In this document: positions 1 through 7,632 of the stretch, piece after piece
How the letters are laid out: each line of letters starts with the position of its first letter
Position numbering within the stretch: position 1 is the stretch's first letter
Assembly: GCA_009776905.1 (NCBI GenBank)
Contig: WRMX01000017.1
Coordinates: forward strand, 1 to 23,848
Length of the DNA stretch: 23,848 nt
Direction: 5' to 3'
DNA from: Oscillospiraceae bacterium
GTDB lineage: Bacteria; Bacillota; Clostridia; Oscillospirales; Oscillospiraceae
Program-made: the position numbers and the translations under genes
The notes under the pieces: generated by a model
What the model saw: the letters and a program-made list of their open reading frames with translations, nothing else
What the model was told of the DNA's origin: nothing
Databases searched by the model: none

Positions 1-2
1 CA

Positions 3-530
3 ACGCCGGGCAATGGCGGAGATAGCGGTGAGAACGGCGAGAACGGTAGCAACGCCGGAGAAAATGGGGGCGGGACCGGCTTATCGGGAGCGCCTGCCGA
101 TATCTTGTCGAGCCTCGTGGATTCCCTCAATGCCGCTGGTCTGCAGATGCCAATGTCTTTCCCGCCCACGCCTGTCTCGGCGCAAGATAGCCAGAACGCA
201 ATAGGATTGTCTGAGGCTGATTTCAACAACTATGTTTCTGCTGCAGCGCAATCAATCGCCGCGATCGGCACATTCGCGCACCAAATCGTCATCATTCAGG
301 GCGTCGACGACAACGCTGCCGCGCAGATAAAGAAGCTCGTTTCGGGCAGCGGAGGATATGACTCGCAAAAATGGATCTGCGTTTTCCCGGAAAAGACCGT
401 CGCCATAGATGCAGGGCCCTATGTCCTATTGGTCGCTGCCAACCGCGATGTCGTCGATGCTGCCGTCGAGCTGTTTAAGACGGCTGCCGGCAATGCGGGC
501 GAAGCCGTCACATTCTACGAAGGAATCTGA
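3..530 (+). CDS. DUF4358-type protein, 5' end cut by the window edge
   Basis: The frame is open from the window edge to the TGA at 528-530, so the N-terminus is missing. The visible part begins with a low-complexity linker rich in Gly, Asn and Glu (repeated GEN-G units, about bases 15-75). A compact domain follows, containing 'IGLSEADFNNYVSAAAQ', a beta strand 'AHQIVIIQGVDD' and a C-terminal 'GPYVLLVAANRDVVDAAVELF'. This layout matches DUF4358 proteins, usually small exported lipoproteins encoded beside MBOAT and DHHW genes, which is exactly the arrangement here. I infer export and membrane anchoring from the family, because the signal peptide lies outside the window. An internal ATG at 105 would give 141 aa, but the linker reads continuously into it, so that is not the true start. 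The molecular function of the family is not known to me. Confidence 0.72.
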   Translation, partial: TPGNGGDSGENGENGSNAGENGGGTGLSGAPADILSSLVDSLNAAGLQMPMSFPPTPVSAQDSQNAIGLSEADFNNYVSAAAQSIAAIGTFAHQIVIIQGVDDNAAAQIKKLVSGSGGYDSQKWICVFPEKTVAIDAGPYVLLVAANRDVVDAAVELFKTAAGNAGEAVTFYEGI

Positions 531-544
531 TAATATATTCAAAC

Positions 545-564
545 GTGGGGGGTTCCACCCCCAC
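545..564. terminator. short GC-rich hairpin after the DUF4358 gene
   Basis: A 7-bp perfect stem (GTGGGGG / CCCCCAC) encloses a 6-base loop, 14 bases after the DUF4358 stop. No T-run follows, so it may be a processing or attenuation hairpin rather than a true intrinsic terminator. The MBOAT Shine-Dalgarno (591-595) lies 26 bases further on, so transcription probably continues. Confidence 0.4.
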
Positions 565-602
565 AACCCGGACGCAGCGTGCTGTGACGTGGAGGTGGCG
601 CC

Positions 603-2015
603 TTGGTATTTTCCAATCCATCGTTTTTATATTACTTTCTCCCGATAACCCTCATTTTATACTTTATCACACCAATGCCGAATGACTCCCCGCGTTATAG
701 AAATCTGACGCTTTTCGTGATGAGCATCATCTTTTATGCATGGGGCGAGCCGAGCTACGTGTTTCTCATGGCGGCGCAATGCGTATCCGCGTGGTTTTTC
801 GGGTTGCTTATCGAAAGATTCCGAGGCCGGAAAGCATCAAAGGCTATGATGATAGTGTCTGCCTGCGTGAGCCTGTCCGGACTGTTATTTTTTAAGTACA
901 CCAATTTCTTCATAACAAATATCAACAGTTTATTCTCCACCGAAATCCCGCTCATCAGCTTGCTTATGCCGATCGGCATCAGCTTCTACACATTCCAAAT
1001 ACTGTCATATACCTTTGATCTATACAGGGGAGATACGGACGTCCAAAGAAACCCGCTGTATTTTTCAATGTATGTGACGTTGTTCCCGCAACTGATCGCC
1101 GGCCCGATCGTCAGATATGTTGATGTCGCGCGCGAGATAAAGAAACGAGAGCATTCCGTCGCCCGCTTTGCCAAAGGCGCGCGGCGGTTTATCATCGGAT
1201 TGGGCAAGAAAATGCTGCTCGCAAACCTATTCGGCGAGCTGGTCGCGATATGCAAGGACAGCAGCGAACGCAGCGTGTTGTTCGCATGGCTGTATATCAT
1301 TGCATTCGCGCTGCAAATCTACTTTGACTTCTCCGCATACAGCGACATGGCGATCGGCCTCGGCAGCATATTGGGATTCAATTTTCGCGAAAACTTCGAT
1401 TACCCATACATCGCCGACAGCATTACGGACTTCTGGCGCCGCTGGCATATGTCGCTGTCGAGCTGGTTTCGCGACTATGTATACATCCCATTGGGCGGGA
1501 ACAGGGTCAAAGCATTGCGCTTTGTCCTCAACATCATGGTCGTATGGATGCTCACGGGCTTTTGGCACGGCGCGGATTGGAATTTCATCTTATGGGGCGG
1601 TTTTTTTGGGGTAATGCTCCTGATAGAAAAATCTTTTCTGTCGAAAGCGCTCGAAAAATCGATTAAACCATTGCGCCACATATATGTCATCGTGGTCGTC
1701 CTTATAAGCTGGGTATTTTTCGATGCTGAAGGATTTGGCCAATCATTCACGACCATCGGCCGCATGTTTGGAGCGGGCGTCGATTCGATAGCAGGAAAAG
1801 ACGCGCTCTATTATCTATGGAGCTATGCGATACCGCTGCTGCTCGGCATCATAGGTTCCACGCCGCTGCTCAAACGTTTCGCAAACTCGCTGTCAGACAA
1901 TGAACGTTCGATATTGACAGTCCTTGAGCCAATCGTCCTGCTGCTGATTTTGGCAGCCTCGACCGCAAAGATGGTCAATGGCTCGTTCAACCCATTTATA
2001 TATTTTAGATTCTGA
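603..2015 (+). CDS. MBOAT-family O-acyltransferase (AlgI/DltB-like)
   Basis: This 470-aa polytopic membrane protein belongs to the membrane-bound O-acyltransferase family that moves acetyl groups across the membrane onto cell-surface polysaccharide or peptidoglycan. The family signatures are clear: 'LMPIGISFYTFQILSY' (about 121-136), 'FPQLIAGPIVRY' (161-172), 'DFWRRWHMSLSSWFRDYVYIPLGG' (277-299), and the conserved histidine in 'TGFWHGADWNFILWGG', H322. H282 in the WRRWHMS block is also conserved in the family. The start is TTG at 603, supported by GGAGG at 591-595 with a 7-base gap. Length is typical of AlgI-like proteins. The gene lies between DUF4358 and DHHW genes, a known Bacillota arrangement in which DHHW completes the transfer outside the membrane. 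The acceptor polymer cannot be deduced. Confidence 0.93.
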   Translation: MVFSNPSFLYYFLPITLILYFITPMPNDSPRYRNLTLFVMSIIFYAWGEPSYVFLMAAQCVSAWFFGLLIERFRGRKASKAMMIVSACVSLSGLLFFKYTNFFITNINSLFSTEIPLISLLMPIGISFYTFQILSYTFDLYRGDTDVQRNPLYFSMYVTLFPQLIAGPIVRYVDVAREIKKREHSVARFAKGARRFIIGLGKKMLLANLFGELVAICKDSSERSVLFAWLYIIAFALQIYFDFSAYSDMAIGLGSILGFNFRENFDYPYIADSITDFWRRWHMSLSSWFRDYVYIPLGGNRVKALRFVLNIMVVWMLTGFWHGADWNFILWGGFFGVMLLIEKSFLSKALEKSIKPLRHIYVIVVVLISWVFFDAEGFGQSFTTIGRMFGAGVDSIAGKDALYYLWSYAIPLLLGIIGSTPLLKRFANSLSDNERSILTVLEPIVLLLILAASTAKMVNGSFNPFIYFRF

Positions 2016-2141
2016 TCTGAGCACTTGCGAAAAAACAAAGGCAAAGATTCTTCGCTTCGCTCAGAATGTCAGGTGTTGCAAGGCTTTTGAGCTTCGCTCA
2101 GAATGACAGGTATTGCAAACCTTTTGAGTTTTCGAGGACAC
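2016..2141. repeat. degenerate MITE-like element with an internal 37-bp tandem duplication
   Basis: The element fills most of the gap between the MBOAT stop and the DHHW start. It shares three segments with the fuller copy at 5574-5713: the block starting TCTGAGCACTT, the block AAGATTCTTCGCTTCGCTC, and the right terminal sequence GAGTTTTCGAGGACAC (2126-2141). The left terminal repeat is absent. A segment of 37 bases is duplicated in tandem (2055-2091 and 2092-2128, about five differences), so this is a 5'-truncated, internally expanded copy. Both copies sit directly upstream of a gene. No transposase is present. Confidence 0.7.
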
Positions 2142-2164
2142 ATTATCTGCAAAAGGAGATGGGC

Positions 2165-3277
2165 ATGGCCATGGAAAACCATAAACCAAAAATCAGGGAG
2201 GTGTTGACCTCCGCTGTTTTCATCATAGTCCTTGGCGCATTTTTCATCCTCAATATTGTCGTGCCCGCTCCGACCGTGCTGGAAGCCGAGCGCCGGATTC
2301 CCGCGAAATTTCCCGAACTGAGCGCAAGCACCATATTCTCCGGCAGCTTTATGAGCAAATTTGAAGACTATGCCGCGGACAGATTCGTCTTTCGCGACGG
2401 ATTTCGCGCGATGCATTCATTCATGGTGTTCGACCTATATATGCAAGGAGATATGTCAGGGCTCTACCGCAGCAAAAACGTAGGGCTTGGAGAATTCAAG
2501 CGCACCAACGCAACCGCATTTCGCCAATCGGCGCAAAAAGTCAGCAACGCGGCAGGAATCTTCGACGGTCTCGACATGAACATCTATTATTCGCTCATAC
2601 CGGACAAAAGCATATATGCGGAAAACTATCTGCCCGGCTTCGAGCTCGACATGGTGGAGACAATATTGTCCGATGTCCTGGGCGATTATTCATATATTCG
2701 CATCGCAGATATGCTGAACGCGTCTGATTATTACAAAACCGATCTGCATTGGAACCAGGGTAAAATCGCCGAAGTGGCTGATGGCATCCTTTCGTCGATG
2801 GACGCGCCCCTCGCTTCCGGCTCTTATAGCAGCAAAGAGGCGGGAGAGTTCTCCGGCGTCTATGCGGGGCAGTTGGCTTTGCCTGTCGCCGCCGATGTGA
2901 TGTCTTATGCGGATGTTCCGGGCTTGACTGTCACATATTTGAGCGATAAGACATTGGAGTTTGAGGCGGGGCTTGTCTATGATTTCGAGCGTTTTGATGG
3001 AATCGACCCATACGACATGTTTTTGGGCGGCCCGCAGCCTTTGATCGTCATCGAAAACGAGTCTGCTCCCGAACGCGAATTGTATTTATTCCGCGATTCT
3101 TTCGGCAGTAGCTTGGCGCCCCTGCTGGCAGCTTCGTATTCAAAGGTTTATGTCATCGATTTGCGTTATATCAACTTGATGCTGCTGGAGATGTTCATCG
3201 ATTTCGTTCCCGGTTCCGATATCTTGTTCATCTACAGCTCGCAGATATTCAACAATCCCAGCATCCTGCAAGCATAA
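2165..3277 (+). CDS. DHHW-family protein (AlgX/AlgJ-like acetyltransfer partner)
   Basis: This is an extracytoplasmic partner of the upstream MBOAT protein. Such proteins have an SGNH-hydrolase-like fold and pass acetyl groups onto the glycan. An N-terminal membrane anchor is visible ('LTSAVFIIVLGAFFILNIVVP', about residues 15-35). The signature 'TDLHWNQ' near residue 193 corresponds to the D-x-H-W motif that names the family, and 'LFRDSFGSSL' near residue 310 resembles the SGNH serine block. I chose ATG 2165 because GGAG (2155-2158) stands 6 bases before it. An upstream ATG at 2159 abuts the ribosome site, and the open frame back to 2066 runs through the MITE-like repeat, so those extra residues are not credible. 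Length is about 370 aa, normal for the family. Confidence 0.87.
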   Translation: MAMENHKPKIREVLTSAVFIIVLGAFFILNIVVPAPTVLEAERRIPAKFPELSASTIFSGSFMSKFEDYAADRFVFRDGFRAMHSFMVFDLYMQGDMSGLYRSKNVGLGEFKRTNATAFRQSAQKVSNAAGIFDGLDMNIYYSLIPDKSIYAENYLPGFELDMVETILSDVLGDYSYIRIADMLNASDYYKTDLHWNQGKIAEVADGILSSMDAPLASGSYSSKEAGEFSGVYAGQLALPVAADVMSYADVPGLTVTYLSDKTLEFEAGLVYDFERFDGIDPYDMFLGGPQPLIVIENESAPERELYLFRDSFGSSLAPLLAASYSKVYVIDLRYINLMLLEMFIDFVPGSDILFIYSSQIFNNPSILQA

Positions 3278-3310
3278 AGCTATCGTTCGCATTTATTTTC
3301 TACATTCTTA

Positions 3311-3338
3311 TTGTATTATTCAACATTTCTGATAGAAT
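3311..3338 (+). promoter_or_regulatory. candidate sigma-A promoter of the chemotaxis gene
   Basis: TTGTAT (3311-3316) and TAGAAT (3333-3338) are separated by 16 bases and lie about 38 bases before the GTG start at 3376. The match is moderate. The flanking text 'TTCTACATT..TATTGTAT' recurs before the SLH-NHL gene near 18509-18526, which favours a real promoter, though the spacing differs there. Confidence 0.45.
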
Positions 3339-3375
3339 ATATAAATCTTCGACACATTAAAGGGGGCCAACCATC

Positions 3376-5556
3376 GTGAAAAACCTAAAAGTAAGAATGA
3401 AAATCCTGCTAGCTTTCGTCATCGTCATCGTCCTGATCCTCGCGCTATCCATATACATCGTCATAGCCAATGTAACGACAAACGAAAACGCGCAAATGCT
3501 GCGCGACAAGACGCAAATGCAATCGCTATGCACAACCCTCGTCGACCAATTCTCCCAAGCAAACGCCCAAATCAACATAATCAATTATACCTTTGACGAC
3601 AACGCGGCAGCATCAGTCATGGAACACATGGGCAAATGCCAAAGCACGCTGGAGGAAATACTAGGCTATATAAACCAGAACCCATCCCTGAACAGCCTCC
3701 TGCCCGCAGTCGGCAACGTCGGGGCATGCGGAGAAGCATGGAGCGGCAACGTGGCGGAAATACTGGCGCTGAACGGACAGCTCGCCTCCATAATAGCAGA
3801 TGCGCGCAAAGACACAAATCTACTGAAAGACCAGAGTTCCGGCATTGTTGACTACCAAATCGAGCTGTCTAACGATGAGGCCACGCAAGACATCGAATCA
3901 TCCGCAAGACTGCGCCGCGTGAGCCGCGTCGAACAAGGCATAGACATCGCAAACAGGCTCAACACCATAGCCAACTCATATGAGCTTATGTTCGTCGCGC
4001 TCGATGTGACAAATACCGCCGAGAATAAAGCTTTCTTTGACGAAACCGTCGATGTCCTCACAGCTTTCCATGATGAGAGCGCCCTGCAATACAATATCGA
4101 CACGTCTGAGGCGATGTTGGTAGCATTAAGCGACTATGAGCGCGTCATCAACGACTTCATTTCGACCATCACGAAACGCGAGAACCTTCTATCAGCGGGA
4201 GAAACCCTGAGTGTAGACGCCCTCACGGCAGTAGGCTCGCTTGTCTCAATGGTGGAGGCATCCTCGATGAACAACGCGGACACAATGATCAACTCCGGTT
4301 CTGTCACATTGATAGTGACGATCGTAATTGTCATCGTAGCCATCTTCCTCTCCATTTTCCTTGCATTGTACCTATCGGGTTTGATCAGCAAGCCATTGAC
4401 GCTGCTGGCGGGGTTCATGAACAAAGCCGGAACGACGGGCGACATCTCGCTCTCCCCGCAAGATGTGGAGACGATCCAGACCATGTCGCTTGTCAAGGAC
4501 GAGATTGGGCAGGCTATCAGCGGCAGCGCACTGTTCGTGCAACACGTCACGACAATCGCCAGCGTGTTGGAATCTGTCGCAAGCGGCGATTTATCCGTAG
4601 ATATTTCCATATTGTCCGATTTGGACGTTCTGGGCGTTTCCATCAAGAGAACCCTCGAAAACCTGAACAGCATGTTCACGGAAATAGCCGCATCTTCAAA
4701 CCAAGTTTCATCGGGCGCAAAGCAGGTCGCGAACGGCGCTCAGATGCTGGCTCAGGGCTCGACAGAGCAAGCGGCTTCCATTCAACAACTCTCCAGCTCA
4801 ATCACCGAGATTTCTGACAGGATCAAAGAAAACGCCGTGATCGCCGACAGGACTTCTAAGCTGTCTGCGACGATCAAGGAGAACGCGGAAAAAGGTAGCC
4901 TGCAGATGGACGAGATGATCACCGCAGTCAGCGACATCAACGAAGCCAGCAGAAATATCGGTAAGATCATCAAGACGATCGACGACATCGCTTTCCAGAC
5001 AAATATCCTTGCGCTCAACGCTGCCGTGGAGGCCGCCCGCGCAGGGCAGCATGGCAAAGGTTTTGCTGTCGTCGCGGAGGAGGTGCGCAACCTCGCTTCC
5101 AAGAGCGCGGACGCAGCCAAGGACACCGGCGACCTGATACAAGACTCCATGGACAAGGCCGAGCTTGGCGCCCGCATTGCGGGAGAAACTGCCGCGAGCC
5201 TCACGGAAATCGTTACGGGCATCAACGAATCGGGCATTCTCATCGCCGATATAACCAAAGCGTCTGAAGAGCAGTCGATGGGCATTTCGCAAATCAACAT
5301 CGGCATAGACCAGGTGGCGCAGGTCGTCCAGCAAAACAGCGCGACTGCGGAAGAAAGCGCGGCGGCATCGGAAGAAATGAGCGGGCAATCGGATACTATG
5401 CGGCAATTGGTGACGCAGTTCAAGCTCAAAGGTGGCGGCTCTGTATATATTGAATCGCCGGCTGCGAAGAAGAGCTATAATCCTGCTCGTATCAGCGCAA
5501 CGGAAACGCACGATTACTCCTACCCCACCAACGACAAAGACTTCGGGAAGTATTAA
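3376..5556 (+). CDS. methyl-accepting chemotaxis protein
   Basis: A 726-aa transmembrane chemoreceptor that would relay a ligand signal to CheA/CheW. The order is a short cytoplasmic start, TM1 (about 9-30), a long mostly helical extracytoplasmic sensor region (about 31-305), TM2 (about 308-335, 'VTLIVTIVIVIVAIFLSIFLALYL'), a HAMP-like segment starting 'SGLISKPLTLLA', and a cytoplasmic signalling coiled coil. The highly conserved hairpin tip is present near residues 540-575 ('FQTNILALNAAVEAARAG' then 'GKGFAVVAEEVRNLA'). Start is GTG at 3376 with AGGGGG 9 bases upstream. No CheR-binding pentapeptide is seen at the C-terminus, which ends in a Tyr- and Asp-rich tail. The sensor domain resembles four-helix-bundle types but I cannot name a ligand. 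It stands alone; no che genes are in the window. Confidence 0.95.
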   Translation: MKNLKVRMKILLAFVIVIVLILALSIYIVIANVTTNENAQMLRDKTQMQSLCTTLVDQFSQANAQINIINYTFDDNAAASVMEHMGKCQSTLEEILGYINQNPSLNSLLPAVGNVGACGEAWSGNVAEILALNGQLASIIADARKDTNLLKDQSSGIVDYQIELSNDEATQDIESSARLRRVSRVEQGIDIANRLNTIANSYELMFVALDVTNTAENKAFFDETVDVLTAFHDESALQYNIDTSEAMLVALSDYERVINDFISTITKRENLLSAGETLSVDALTAVGSLVSMVEASSMNNADTMINSGSVTLIVTIVIVIVAIFLSIFLALYLSGLISKPLTLLAGFMNKAGTTGDISLSPQDVETIQTMSLVKDEIGQAISGSALFVQHVTTIASVLESVASGDLSVDISILSDLDVLGVSIKRTLENLNSMFTEIAASSNQVSSGAKQVANGAQMLAQGSTEQAASIQQLSSSITEISDRIKENAVIADRTSKLSATIKENAEKGSLQMDEMITAVSDINEASRNIGKIIKTIDDIAFQTNILALNAAVEAARAGQHGKGFAVVAEEVRNLASKSADAAKDTGDLIQDSMDKAELGARIAGETAASLTEIVTGINESGILIADITKASEEQSMGISQINIGIDQVAQVVQQNSATAEESAAASEEMSGQSDTMRQLVTQFKLKGGGSVYIESPAAKKSYNPARISATETHDYSYPTNDKDFGKY

Positions 5557-5573
5557 CCTCAAAATATAAATGA

Positions 5574-5713
5574 GTGTCCTCGAAAACTCCCATTATCATC
5601 CTGAGTGATAGCGAAAGATCTTGTCTGAGCACTTATGAAATATCGGAAGCAAAGATTCTTCGCTTCGCTCAGAATGACAGGTGTTGCAATGCTTTCAGAG
5701 TTTTCGAGGACAC
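5574..5713. mobile_element. 140-bp MITE-like element with perfect 16-bp terminal inverted repeats
   Basis: GTGTCCTCGAAAACTC (5574-5589) is the exact reverse complement of GAGTTTTCGAGGACAC (5698-5713). The interior is also roughly self-complementary: 'CATCCTGAGTGATAGCGAAAGATCTT' on the left mirrors 'AAGATTCTTCGCTTCGCTCAGAATG' on the right, so a transcript would fold into one long hairpin. The TCATTCTGAGCGAAGCGAAGAATCT type of core is familiar from intergenic repeats in many genomes. No coding capacity is present. An ATGAGT string occurs at both edges (5570-5575 and 5719-5724), but I cannot show a clean target-site duplication. It ends 26 bases before the first MoaF-family start and may carry or disrupt that gene's promoter. 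Confidence 0.75.
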
Positions 5714-5738
5714 ATTAAAATGAGTAAGGGGGATTTTA

Positions 5739-7544
5739 ATGTTTTTTACGAATTTCGATCCGATGACTCCGGAGGAAGTGGACTCCAAAGTGGCGGCATG
5801 CCCTGCTGCCGAAACAACGATCGCACCAAGCGATTTTCTCGCGGACAAGCTATTGAAGTTCAACTTCGACGGCGAATTTGCTCCCTCGCAACTTGATTAT
5901 ACCTTTGGAAACGACTTCATGCTCACAGTGACGGAAAATGGGACGACATTCAAGGATGTCCCATACAGCGCGTTGCAGCTGCGCGACAATGTGGTCCTGT
6001 TCACGCACACGATTCCCGGCAGCTCGCGGGGATGGCACATCGTATATGACTCGAAGACGGAGCTCGCGACGGCTTTTGAGACATGGTTTGGCGTTACTGT
6101 TCCCGTTGGAATGGACCTGACGGGCAACAAGCCTCCAACATCCACCCGCGACATCCCTCGGGAAGTCCAGCGGCAATATCATTTCGGATATAACAGCGCG
6201 GGCGGGGACAAGCCGGAAAAACTTCACACGACGACGAACCGCCTGGAGGGACGCGGCTTGCATTGGAAATGCGACTGCGGCAGCGAATGGCTGACATATT
6301 TCCCATCCGTCGTCTGCTCCACCACAGTCCAGCTCGACGAGCCGCAAGACACTGTAACATATACGTACCCCTCCGACTTCATTCGCATGAACGATGAGAT
6401 GTTCATATTCGCCAAATGGGGCGTCGAATTTGGCGGCGAAATGTGGCTGGAAGTCATCGATATGTTTGATTTAAAAACCATCGGCATGAAGTTCGGTTTC
6501 GACGAATGCAACGAGTTTGAATATTGCATGCACAGCACGGAGCTGGCCGTCACAGGCGACGCGGCGCATCTGGAGACTATCACGCTCAATGGCGACAAAG
6601 CCCCGCCGATGGCGAGGCTGGAAGGCAAAGGCGCCCGTTATGCCTATCGTCCGCGCGACATAGACATTCCGATGACGAAGGCGGAGGCGCAAGAGGCGGC
6701 GAAAACGCAGCAGATTTTCAACTTCGGCGGCCCGAATATCATGATGAGCGGCAACAGGCTCGAGTTCAAATATGATCTCATCGGCAAGCCGTTCAGCCTC
6801 TTTTATGACCAAGTCCGCACGCCATATGCATGGTCTGCAAAAAACACCCCGGAGAAACTCATTAAAGCGTTTGATTATGACTTTTGCGGCAATGAAACGC
6901 TTAAATGGCGCGAACCGGGCGGGGCTTGGCATGAGGAGAAATATATATGCTATGAGCCCGCCAAAGACATATACTTCTTTTCGCACATGTTGACAGGCGA
7001 CCCCGACCACGCTTGCGTGACGCACGCTGTGGACTTTTCCGAGGGGCTCGCGACATGCGTCTATGGCCGCGTCGGGAGCTGGAGGAGCGACTGGGAGATT
7101 GGCGCGACTTGCCTTTTCGGCATCGCCACGGGCGAAGGCATCGCTACTGCGCCATTCAGCAAGCGCCATGAATTCACGACCGACCTCATTGGAAAGAGCT
7201 ATGCCTGGGCATATTCCGACACGATGAGCAGCATCCATGTCTATAGTTCGCCCAATAGCTATAGCTGGACAATATTCCAGAACGACAATTCCGGCGGAGC
7301 GACATGGAGCAGCCCGAGCTTCTATATCAAGCTGCGTGACGATGCGTATATCTTCCAATGGGTCGAAGAGAACTGCAACGGCAGCCAGGGGCTTGTATGC
7401 TTCAATCCGCGCATCATGCACGATGGCGGTTTCTTCTTCGGGCTCAACCATACGGAGCTGCGGCTCAATGTGACCGGGGCTTATGCGCGCGATCTTGGCT
7501 CGTTTAATGTCATGAAGTATTTTGACAAGAAAGCTGATTTTTAG
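5739..7544 (+). CDS. double-length MoaF-family protein, copy 1
   Basis: This 601-aa protein appears to contain two MoaF-type units in tandem; ordinary MoaF proteins are about half this length. Unit one has an N-domain (about 30-165, including 'LRDNVVLFTHTIPG' and 'REVQRQYHFGY') and a C-type domain (about 175-290). Unit two has a second N-like domain (about 320-450) and a clear MoaF C-terminal block (about 470-590: 'DTMSSIHVYSSPNSYSWTI', 'FYIKLRDDAYIFQWV', 'GLVCFNPRIMHDGGFFFG'). The fold expected for the family is a lipocalin-like barrel, suggesting small-ligand binding. Despite the name, a direct role in molybdenum cofactor synthesis is not established. There is no signal peptide, so it is cytoplasmic. 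AAGGGGG at 5726-5732 is 6 bases before ATG. A paralogue lies at 14337-16175. Cellular function is unknown. Confidence 0.8.
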   Translation: MFFTNFDPMTPEEVDSKVAACPAAETTIAPSDFLADKLLKFNFDGEFAPSQLDYTFGNDFMLTVTENGTTFKDVPYSALQLRDNVVLFTHTIPGSSRGWHIVYDSKTELATAFETWFGVTVPVGMDLTGNKPPTSTRDIPREVQRQYHFGYNSAGGDKPEKLHTTTNRLEGRGLHWKCDCGSEWLTYFPSVVCSTTVQLDEPQDTVTYTYPSDFIRMNDEMFIFAKWGVEFGGEMWLEVIDMFDLKTIGMKFGFDECNEFEYCMHSTELAVTGDAAHLETITLNGDKAPPMARLEGKGARYAYRPRDIDIPMTKAEAQEAAKTQQIFNFGGPNIMMSGNRLEFKYDLIGKPFSLFYDQVRTPYAWSAKNTPEKLIKAFDYDFCGNETLKWREPGGAWHEEKYICYEPAKDIYFFSHMLTGDPDHACVTHAVDFSEGLATCVYGRVGSWRSDWEIGATCLFGIATGEGIATAPFSKRHEFTTDLIGKSYAWAYSDTMSSIHVYSSPNSYSWTIFQNDNSGGATWSSPSFYIKLRDDAYIFQWVEENCNGSQGLVCFNPRIMHDGGFFFGLNHTELRLNVTGAYARDLGSFNVMKYFDKKADF

Positions 7545-7591
7545 ACCACTAGGTTGCCGGGGTTTAGTTGCTACCGGGTACATCAATCTGC

Positions 7592-7620
7592 GGGAGCTTG
7601 GGACAATGTCCCAAGCTCCC
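7592..7620. terminator. perfect palindromic hairpin between convergent genes
   Basis: GGGAGCTTGGGACA and TGTCCCAAGCTCCC are exact reverse complements separated by one base, giving a very strong symmetrical hairpin. It sits in the 88-base gap between the MoaF-family stop (7544) and the GH3 stop (7633), so it can end transcription in both directions. A T-run is missing on both sides. A short outer repeat (ACCACTA 7545-7551 / TAGTGGT 7627-7633) encloses the whole gap. Confidence 0.6.
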
Positions 7621-7632
7621 GGTGCTTAGTGG

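Noticed and set aside
105..530. Complete 141-aa gene starting at 105
   Set aside because: The same frame is open to the window edge through a Gly/Asn/Glu linker typical of DUF4358 proteins, and no ribosome site precedes 105.
2066..2164. Longer N-terminus of the DHHW protein from ATG 2066
   Set aside because: Those codons fall in the MITE-like repeat, and a good ribosome site stands just before ATG 2165.
4798..5562. Antisense frame (254 aa, - strand) over the chemotaxis signalling domain
   Set aside because: The + strand encodes an unmistakable MCP domain here; the antisense frame is rich in Arg, Ala and Asp with no domain pattern.
5739..7544. Role in molybdenum cofactor biosynthesis
   Set aside because: No moa, moe or mob gene occurs in the window, and the MoaF name is not backed by demonstrated cofactor chemistry.
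6471..7586. Long antisense frame (371 aa, - strand) over the first MoaF-family gene
   Set aside because: It mirrors the codon bias of the + strand gene, shows no recognisable domain, lacks a ribosome site and runs through the intergenic hairpin region.
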